A stretch of 64,000 nt of DNA from Secundilactobacillus paracollinoides DSM 15502 = JCM 11969 (GTDB lineage Bacteria; Bacillota; Bacilli; Lactobacillales; Lactobacillaceae): NCBI RefSeq assembly GCF_001311135.1, contig NZ_BBAG01000001.1:186001-250000 (forward strand). The letters run 5' to 3'. The notes under the pieces are model-generated. The model did not search any database, was not told the origin of the DNA, and worked only from the letters and a program-made list of their open reading frames with translations. Within the stretch, counting starts at the first letter, position 1; every line of letters begins with the position of its first letter. Below, piece by piece: positions 57,720 to 64,000 of this stretch. The position numbers and the translations under genes were made by a program.

Positions 57720-58747
57720 ATGAAAACCCCACAACAACCCATTAACAGTCCCTTCACCATGAAGCGACCAGCAAGCAAGTCATGCGCGGCATCAATTTGA
57801 CCGGTAAAACAACCATCGTCACAGGCGGTTATAGCGGCATTGGCCTCAAAGTGACCGAAGCCCTCGTCAAGGCCGGCGCCCACGTGATCGTGCCCGCAAG
57901 AACCCTTGAAAAAGCGCAAACCGCTGCCGGCCATCTACCCAATGTTGAATTCGGCGTCCTCGACCTTATGGATCCGGCATCCATTGACACCTTCGCAGCC
58001 CAATTTCTCGCCCAGCATCATCAATTGGACCTGTTAATTGAGTGCGCTGGCATTATGTTTGCCCCGCTCAGGCGGTATAGCCGGGGAAATGAGTCCCAGT
58101 TTTCTACGAATTATTTGGGGCATTTCCAATTAACTGCCAAACTGTATCCCGCCTTGAAGGCAGCGGGTACGTCTCGGGTCATCGTGGTGACCTCGCGGGC
58201 GCAATCTTGGAACGGCGCTGATTTCCAGGATCCGAACTTCGATCATCGCGACTACGATTCTCACGTCGCCTATGCGCAATCAAAGGCGGCCGACATCCTC
58301 TTTGCAGTTGAACTCGATAAACGCGCACAAAAGGATGGTGTGCGGGCATTCGCCGTTCATCCAGGAATGGTCCCAGGAACCGGTTTAGGACGCTTTGTGA
58401 ACAGCAATACGCACCTCCAGCACGCCATGGGCATCGTGATGAACAATTTGCAGGCGACCCGGTTGATCAGTACCCGCAACGCGATGAAAGCGCATCGTTA
58501 CGGCCTAACGGAATACGATTATTTTAAAACGGTCAGTCAGGGCGCAGCCGATATCCTGTGGGCGGCCACGAGTCCGTTACTCCGAGATAAGGGCGGCGTG
58601 TTTGTGGAAGATTCAAACATTGGAACGGCTGTGAGCGCCGAGAGCACCTCAAAATTCGGGGCGCGGCCATGGTCGATCGACCCACAGTTGGCAGCAAAAC
58701 TCTGGTCGCTTGGAGAGCAGTATTCCGGGACGAAATTCAGCCTTTAA
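57720..58747 (+). CDS. Short-chain dehydrogenase/reductase, one frameshift
   Basis: Classical-type SDR related to retinol dehydrogenase-like and WW-domain oxidoreductases. TGGYSGIGLKVTEAL is the cofactor loop, IECAGIMFAP the NNAG-type motif, SRVIVVTSRAQSW has the catalytic Ser, and YAQSKAA the Tyr and Lys. Restoring one G near 57767 joins the N-terminal SPFTMK with ATSKQVMRGINLTGKT, so the true start is the ATG after AAAGGAG. About 342 residues repaired. It is divergent from tetR. Substrate unknown. Confidence 0.9.
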
Positions 58748-58785
58748 AAAAGACGTTCGGCTACTTGCCAAACGTCTTTTTTGAT
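58746..58785. terminator. Bidirectional terminator between the SDR and MFS genes
   Basis: AAAAAAGACGTTCGG pairs with CCAAACGTCTTTTTT around CTACTTG. Confidence 0.9.
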
Positions 58786-58790
58786 AGCAC

Positions 58791-59964
58791 CTATCGTGCC
58801 GCAACGATGTTAAACGACTTGCGGTTCATCATATAAATCACCCAAATCAACGGCAGGGTCACCAGCATCACTGGGTAGAACAAATGCAGTGGGAACACGC
58901 TCTTTAACGCGCCACCCAGCATCGGTCCCAGCGACATTCCAAGATCCATGCCAATGTAAAACGTGCTGTTTGCAAGACCCTGTTCGTTTTCGGGAACGAT
59001 CAGCAGGGACGTTGCCTGACAGATGGAATACATGAGCCATAGCCGCCAGCAACACCCAATGCAGCAAGGCACAACCACACATTATTGGTGAGGCGGGTGA
59101 GGGCAATCAGACCGATAAGGGTGCTGATTAAACTCACGTACAAAAATTTACCAAAAGCAACGGTGTCAAACAGGGACCGTAAACTCAGGCGCAGGATGAT
59201 CAAGAAGACCGCGTAGATCGGGAAAAAGCTGCCGACGGCCACGGGAGGTGCAGCGTTTCAACGTAGCTGACAATGTACGCCTGGGTTGCAAAGTAGGGCA
59301 GCGCAAACAACATCAAGATCATCGCCAGCGGAAAGACCTTCGGCTGAATCAAATGTGCCTTGTGCTGAACAGGCTGACGTTCTGCCTTGGTCACCATCGG
59401 CGCCCCCTTATCGCCCACGAGCTGAACGAGGATGATCATGAGTGCACTGCAGATGACAGCGGCACTGAACGCTTTGCGGTAACCAAACTGCTGGTAGAGC
59501 GCAATGCTGAGGGCGGGCGCGATGGCAATGCCAAGCGCATTCATCAACCCATAGATGCCCATGCCAGACCCAAGTTTTTCGCGCGGCAGTAAACTTGCCA
59601 TCCACGTTGCCATACAAACGGAACACAGCACGTAGCCGACACCGTTAATGATCCGAAAAACCATCATCCAGGCAGTGTTACTGGCAATCATGTATCCGAT
59701 CGTCGCAATCAGCAGGCAGATACCGCCAAGTGACGCCAGCAGTTTCTTTGAGTACCGGTCTGTCAGCTGACCGGAAAGCGGCCGCAAAAAGAGTGACGTA
59801 ATGTTCATGGCACCGGCCACAAAGACCGCCATGAGCGTCGTGCAGCCGATGCCCTTGGAAAACCCTGTGATCAACGGGTTAATGAACATGGCGCTTGCAA
59901 TATAGCAAAAACTCGCCGCTAGAATTAAAATTATATTGTGATTGTAGAAATGTGGTTTTGTCAT
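58791..59964 (-). CDS. MFS transporter, two frameshifts
   Basis: Twelve-helix major facilitator. The loop 2-3 signature GAMNITSLFLRPLSGQLTDR with RYSKKLL, and GVGYVLCSVCMATWM, are typical of drug or sugar exporters. Two bases appear lost: near 59240 (one C, giving LHLPVAVGSFFPIYAVF) and near 59050 (one G, giving GYGLMYSICQATSLL). About 391 residues repaired. The gene starts three bases after marR and is cotranscribed with it, so expression probably follows release of that repressor. Substrate unknown. Confidence 0.88.
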
Positions 59965-59967
59965 GCG

Positions 59968-60402
59968 TTAGGCCTCTTCGTTCGTTAAATTTAAGTAAGC
60001 AGTATGTAAGGCGGCCGCGAATTGGGCAGTGTCGGTTTGTGAGAAACCAGCCAACAATTTTGCACCAGTGTTCACGCCATTTGTTTTTAGCTGGTGACGC
60101 ACCTTGAGACCCGCATCGGTTAACTGTACGCGTTTTGCTCGCCGATCCGTTGGGTCCACGCTAAGTGAAATCAGATCCTTTTTGATCAACCGTTGAATCA
60201 GCATTTGAGCCGTTGCGTGTTGAATGTGAAACCCATTCTTCAGCGCGGTGATCGTACTGTTGGGATGTTCATCAAAGAAATTGATCGCATCAGCCTGACC
60301 CGCCGCAATCCCTAAATATTTTAGGTGGGCATTTCGCGTTTTTGTGACAGTGTTTGCGAGCAGCAAGACCGCCCGCGCAATTTGATAGTCTGTTGTTGTC
60401 AT
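59968..60402 (-). CDS. MarR-family repressor of the MFS operon
   Basis: 144-residue winged-helix regulator. NSTITALKNGFHIQHATAQMLIQRLIKKDLIS is the recognition region and DPTDRRAKRVQLTDAG the wing. The ATG follows GGAGG by eight bases; the longer frame to 60522 lacks a ribosome site and is rejected. A 24-base inverted repeat directly upstream is the likely operator, so the gene and the MFS transporter behind it are probably autoregulated. Confidence 0.92.
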   Translation of the reverse strand: MTTTDYQIARAVLLLANTVTKTRNAHLKYLGIAAGQADAINFFDEHPNSTITALKNGFHIQHATAQMLIQRLIKKDLISLSVDPTDRRAKRVQLTDAGLKVRHQLKTNGVNTGAKLLAGFSQTDTAQFAAALHTAYLNLTNEEA

Positions 60403-60419
60403 TTGTAACCTCCGTCTCA

Positions 60420-60443
60420 TAATGTACAGCCGACTGTATATTA
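60420..60443. promoter_or_regulatory. Operator of the marR-MFS operon
   Basis: TAATGTACAG and CTGTATATTA are inverted repeats with one mismatch around CCGA, 18 bases before the marR start, a usual MarR site. Confidence 0.6.
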
Positions 60444-60497
60444 TCGTCAATGGGGCTTTTTCCTTCTGAAAACAAATGAAAGGTGCTGTCTCAATCA

Positions 60498-60511
60498 TGA
60501 AAACGATTACT
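60498..60511. promoter_or_regulatory. cre-like site 1 upstream of the flavocytochrome-like reductase
   Basis: TGAAAACGATTACT differs from the CcpA consensus TGWAARCGYTWNCW at one position. A weaker variant (TGAAAACGTGTTAT) lies at 60531. Confidence 0.45.
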
Positions 60512-60604
60512 TTTGCCTGCAATTATTTTGTGAAAACGTGTTATGATAGAGACGTTAAGGCAAGGCAATTAAACGATATGCCGGTTGATAAGTGTCACCA
60601 ATAA

Positions 60605-60618
60605 TGTAAGCGCTTTAT
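60605..60618. promoter_or_regulatory. cre-like site 2 upstream of the flavocytochrome-like reductase
   Basis: TGTAAGCGCTTTAT matches the CcpA consensus at 13 of 14 positions, 30 bases before the reductase start and downstream of a TATGAT box, a roadblock position. Confidence 0.5.
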
Positions 60619-60648
60619 TAGCCGGCTTTTGAAGGGAAGTTTATTGTT

Positions 60649-62440
60649 ATGAGCAAACAATATCAAGGAACCGCAAAGGGCTTTCACGGCAACATCACAG
60701 CCACTGTGACCATAGAAGATGACAAAATAACCGCTGTCACTGCTGAAGTTGAGCCGGGCACGGTTGGTGCACTGGGAGTTGCCCGGTTAGCTGACGCCAT
60801 TTCGGCAACGGGCAATCCTGACGTGGACGCCATCACGGGGGCAACGGTAAGCTCTTACGGGTTTGAGGCTGCGGTGCACAAGGCCACAGCGGTCGCAAAG
60901 GGTGATCTCACAGCAGACCAGGCACTGGATGCCGCCACTGAAGACCCCTATAAACTCGCAGATGTGACCACTGGTGCTTCTGAAAACGTCAACGTTGTCG
61001 AACGCAATCCATCACCGGTGACAAAACCCGTTCCCTATAACAGCGATGTTCACTTTGATGAAACGTACGACGTGGTCGTGGTCGGTGCCGGTGGTGCTGG
61101 GCTTTCAGCCGCAACCGAAGCGGCGCAGGCAGGCCTATCCGTTTTCATTAGTGAAAAGGCCGGTATTCCAGGCGGGACCACTAACTTTTCTGGCGGGGTC
61201 ATGCAGGCGCTGGCACGTCCTATCAAAAGGACCTGACCGATTACGATTCAGATAATCCAGACAAACACGCCAGTTACTGGATCGACGCTGGTGAAGACCA
61301 GGTCGACATGACCCTTGTCCGAGATCTCGCCAAAAATGCGCCCAAGAATATCGACTGGCTGGCCGATATGGGCATTAAATGGCAGTCCGTTTATGGTAAC
61401 ACCCACATTCCGGCCACCAGTTCACTGGACTTTGCTGACCGGATCCACGTTTACGACAACGGCAAGGGTGGCGGCATCGTCCTGACCCAGACACTATTAA
61501 AGGCCGCTTTGGACGCTGGTGCCACTATCAGTTACGATACGCCGACTACTGCGCTGATTCAGGACCGTGACCGGAAAATCGTTTACGGTGTGGTGGTCAG
61601 TCAAAATGGTGAGAAGAAAGTGATTGCTGCTAAGCGCGGCGTTATTTTAGCAACCGCCGGGATCGACCACAACCTGGAACTCGCAAAGGCGCTGAACCCG
61701 CAACACTATAGTGACCTCCAGCATAAGGCCAATCTATCAGCGTGACGGATACCGGCGACGGCATCTTTCTTGGCATGGCTGCCGGTGCCGGGATCAACGG
61801 GATGGGCGGCACGATCGACCTGGATGGGAAGACCGGTAATGCCACGAATGACCAAGTACCGTCCATGCCAATGATCTACGTCAACGCTAAGGGCAAGCGG
61901 TTTGTCTGTGAAGATGCCACCTATGCGTTTACCATGCGGGCTGTTTTTCAGCAGGAAAAGCAGCTTGGTAAGCCGACCTACATGATTTTCGACGACAATA
62001 GTATCACTGCTGAAGGGAGTGCTTGGACCGCTGAAAGTCTCGCCAAGGATCTAGCCAGCGGCGAAGTGAAAAAGGCCGATTCCATCGCTGACCTTGCGAA
62101 ATTAATTCACGCACCGGAAACGAATTTGTACGCCACATTAAAGGAGTGGAACGCCAACGTTGCGAATGGCGGTGACCCGGTTTATGACCGGCAAACTGGG
62201 ATCGCGCCACTAGACGCACCGTTCTACGTCCACCAAACAAAAGCGATGAACCTCGGCGCAATCGGCGGGTTGACCATTAACGTTGAGGGCCAAGTCCTCG
62301 ACGTCCTAGATGCCCCGATCAAGGGACTGTACGCTGCCGGCTGGCTTGGCCCGTACTATCCAGGGTCAGGAACCGCAATTGCGGGGATCGTCCATCAGGG
62401 TCGTAAAGCGGCACAAACTTTAATTAAAAAGCACGTTTAA
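60649..62440 (+). CDS. Flavocytochrome c/fumarate reductase-like protein with N-terminal FMN domain, two frameshifts
   Basis: FMN_bind domain (about residues 1-85, with VDAITGATVSSYGFE, the covalent FMN site) fused to an FAD-dependent reductase (YDVVVVGAGGAGLSAATEAAQAG; C-terminal IKGLYAAGWLGPYYPGSGTAIAG). No signal peptide, so cytoplasmic. Single G losses near 61213 (giving MQAAGTSYQKDLTDYDSDNP) and near 61735 (giving SAVTDTGDGIFLGMAAGAG) split the frame. Repaired length is about 598 residues. Uses fumarate, urocanate or another enoate as electron sink by family; the acceptor cannot be decided. Two cre-like sites upstream suggest carbon control. The second such system in the window. Confidence 0.9.
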
Positions 62441-62442
62441 CA

Positions 62443-62485
62443 CAAAAAACGACTGTGAATCCAATCATCCGCAGTCGTTTTTTCG
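62443..62485 (+). terminator. Terminator of the reductase gene
   Basis: AAAAAACGACTG and GGAT-type pairing are matched by CAGTCGTTTTTT; a strong symmetric hairpin. Confidence 0.85.
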
Positions 62486-62589
62486 TCGCCAAACATGACA
62501 GACGATTATGTTTGTTTTCGCACAATTATACCCACATCCGCCGCTAGCATGGTAAAATTCAAGTATCAGTTAAGGGGGAGAAACAACAC

Positions 62590-64000
62590 ATGAAACAGCG
62601 CCGACTAGCAGTACTCGTCGCGATTTTGGCGGGCGTGGTGACCATGGGGATCACGACCACCCAGGCACACGCACGCGAGTACACCATTAACAAGTACCAC
62701 ATTAACGTTGCCGTCGACAAAAACGGGAACGCGGAACTGACGCAAAATATTACCTACAAGTTTGACGGCTCATTTAATGGGGTCTATTACAACCAGGACA
62801 TAACGGGTATCAAGGGGTTGAAGAATCCGCAGATCACGGCCACTCAAGACGGTCGTGAAACCACACTGCGCCAAAGTAATAGTGAAGCGGCGAATACCTA
62901 CCAGACCACAGCCAGCAATAAGAACTATCGGTTTAAGGTCTTTTATCCGACCAGTGACAGTCAGGTGACTTTCCAGTATAAGTATCAACTCGACGGGGTC
63001 ATCACCAACTATATCGACACCGCGCAACTCAACTGGAAGATCATCGGCAGCAAGTGGGATGTCCCGCTGAATAACGTCAAGATCAAGGTTGCCTTACCAG
63101 CCAAGAATATTGACAAACTCCAGGCCTGGACACACGGCCCACTATCGGGGCATACGGCTGTTAATCGACAGGCGGGTACCGTCACCATGACGGTCGATGA
63201 AGTGCCAGCCAACACGTTTGTTGAAAGTCACATGCTATTTCCAACCAGCGTGACCCCGACAAATACGAATAAGAAGAACACGCGTCATTTAAAACAGGCG
63301 CAGCAGCAGGAAGCCACGCTGGCAAAACAGGCCAATCAAAAGCGGTTTTGGTCCCGCATGATACCGCTTATTGCCGGTATTGTGATCTTGCTGATCGGTG
63401 CTTGGCATTACCTGTATCAACGTCGCTGGTTCAACACGCATCCGGCGCAACACATCACGGAACAGCCGGATGTGCACAACTATGAGATTCCAGCGTACGA
63501 TGCGGTGACGTCCCAGGTATTGTTGTCCCGGGAAGACCCGACGGATGAGGCCTTCAGCGCGTGGTTAATGGAACTGGCGGCAGCTGGCGAGATCACGATT
63601 GCCCAAGAAGACGGCAAGCATCACAAAAAGACTTACCGGTTGACAGAAACCACCAAGTTGACTGCTGAACACAAGAAAAATAAGATGCTCAACTTCATCT
63701 TTGATCAGGTGGGAGAGGTCGGTAGCGATGATCACCGAACCGTCACCTTGGCTGAAATCAACCGTTATACTGGCCATGGCCGCCACAATAACCTGTACGA
63801 TAAGTTCTCAGCCTGGCAGTCAACCACCTACACCCGCGTCAAAAACATGGGGTTGTTTAACGATATCAACCAAAGCGTGAAGAATCACGGCTGGATGTTG
63901 ATCATCATCAACGGTGTCCTGTCGTTTGCGGGCATTCTTGTGTTCGCCTTCGCAGACAGTACCCCGCTGGCAATTGGTTGGCTGCTCACTTTGATTCTGT
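62590..64000 (+). CDS. DUF2207 membrane protein, cut by the right edge
   Basis: Starts with a signal peptide (KQRRLAVLVAILAGVVTMGI, cleavage near THA-type AHARE at residue 28). The extracellular DUF2207 domain (about residues 30-225) opens EYTINKYHINVAVDKNGNAE and contains GSFNGVYYNQDI. A transmembrane helix follows at about residues 255-275, then a large cytoplasmic region with DEAFSAWLMELAAAGEITI, and another hydrophobic pair begins at the edge (WMLIIINGVLSFAGILVFAF). Such proteins are 550-650 residues, so 80 or more are missing. Function is unknown. The ATG is eight bases after AAGGGGGAG. The frame is open to the last base. Confidence 0.88.
   Translation, partial: MKQRRLAVLVAILAGVVTMGITTTQAHAREYTINKYHINVAVDKNGNAELTQNITYKFDGSFNGVYYNQDITGIKGLKNPQITATQDGRETTLRQSNSEAANTYQTTASNKNYRFKVFYPTSDSQVTFQYKYQLDGVITNYIDTAQLNWKIIGSKWDVPLNNVKIKVALPAKNIDKLQAWTHGPLSGHTAVNRQAGTVTMTVDEVPANTFVESHMLFPTSVTPTNTNKKNTRHLKQAQQQEATLAKQANQKRFWSRMIPLIAGIVILLIGAWHYLYQRRWFNTHPAQHITEQPDVHNYEIPAYDAVTSQVLLSREDPTDEAFSAWLMELAAAGEITIAQEDGKHHKKTYRLTETTKLTAEHKKNKMLNFIFDQVGEVGSDDHRTVTLAEINRYTGHGRHNNLYDKFSAWQSTTYTRVKNMGLFNDINQSVKNHGWMLIIINGVLSFAGILVFAFADSTPLAIGWLLTLIL

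Overview
The window looks like chromosomal DNA of a low-to-mid GC Gram-positive bacterium of the family Lactobacillaceae. Grounds: a Bacillus-like order dinG-tseB-aspB-asnS-dnaD, a second conserved block recU/ponA beside ypsA-gpsB-rnpB-ypsC(rlmL), a complete lower mevalonate operon (mvaK1-mvaD-mvaK2-fni), an EbsA-type protein, a C69 dipeptidase, and many TTG/GTG starts behind strong GGAGG sites. The glycerol kinase lacks the histidine used for PTS control, which would fit a heterofermentative lactobacillus, but the genus is not certain.

Layout. 0-7 kb: broken pepD, yitT, a tautomerase, glpK, a lone rmlB-like gene and a HAD phosphatase. 7-13 kb: rsmF and the leftward mevalonate operon. 13-21 kb: dinG, tseB, aspB, asnS, dnaD and an acetyltransferase. 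21-28 kb: the leftward recU-ponA pair and the rightward ypsA-gpsB-rnpB-rlmL block. 28-37 kb: amtB, a NUDIX hydrolase, a CPBP protein, a nitroreductase, a DAO-type oxidoreductase, an RNase H-like protein, EbsA and fhs. 37-44 kb: lspA-rluD, then pyrR with very divergent carA-like and carB-like genes, then rqcH. 44-64 kb: accessory metabolism and regulators, including two flavin fumarate-reductase-like systems, MATE, MFS and DMT transporters, several local regulators with palindromic operators, nudC, and a DUF2207 membrane protein running off the right edge.

Two features dominate interpretation. First, about 30 reading-frame breaks occur, nearly all explained by one base lost or gained in a short homopolymer, and they hit essential genes such as asnS, mvaK1 and fni. 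I treat them as probable sequence errors and give the repaired extents; pepD, which also has an in-frame stop, could be a true pseudogene. Second, the intergenic space carries two repeat families: about nine copies of a 123-bp palindromic element, often starting at a stop codon, and two roughly 500-575-bp inverted copies of another repeat. The core of the second family folds as a three-way junction and shows compensatory base changes between copies.

The most unusual genes are the pyrR-linked carA-like and carB-like pair. The glutaminase triad and the metal-binding residues of both ATP-grasp domains are replaced, and the allosteric domain is missing, yet both frames are intact. This suggests a pseudoenzyme complex working with PyrR rather than a carbamoyl phosphate synthase.
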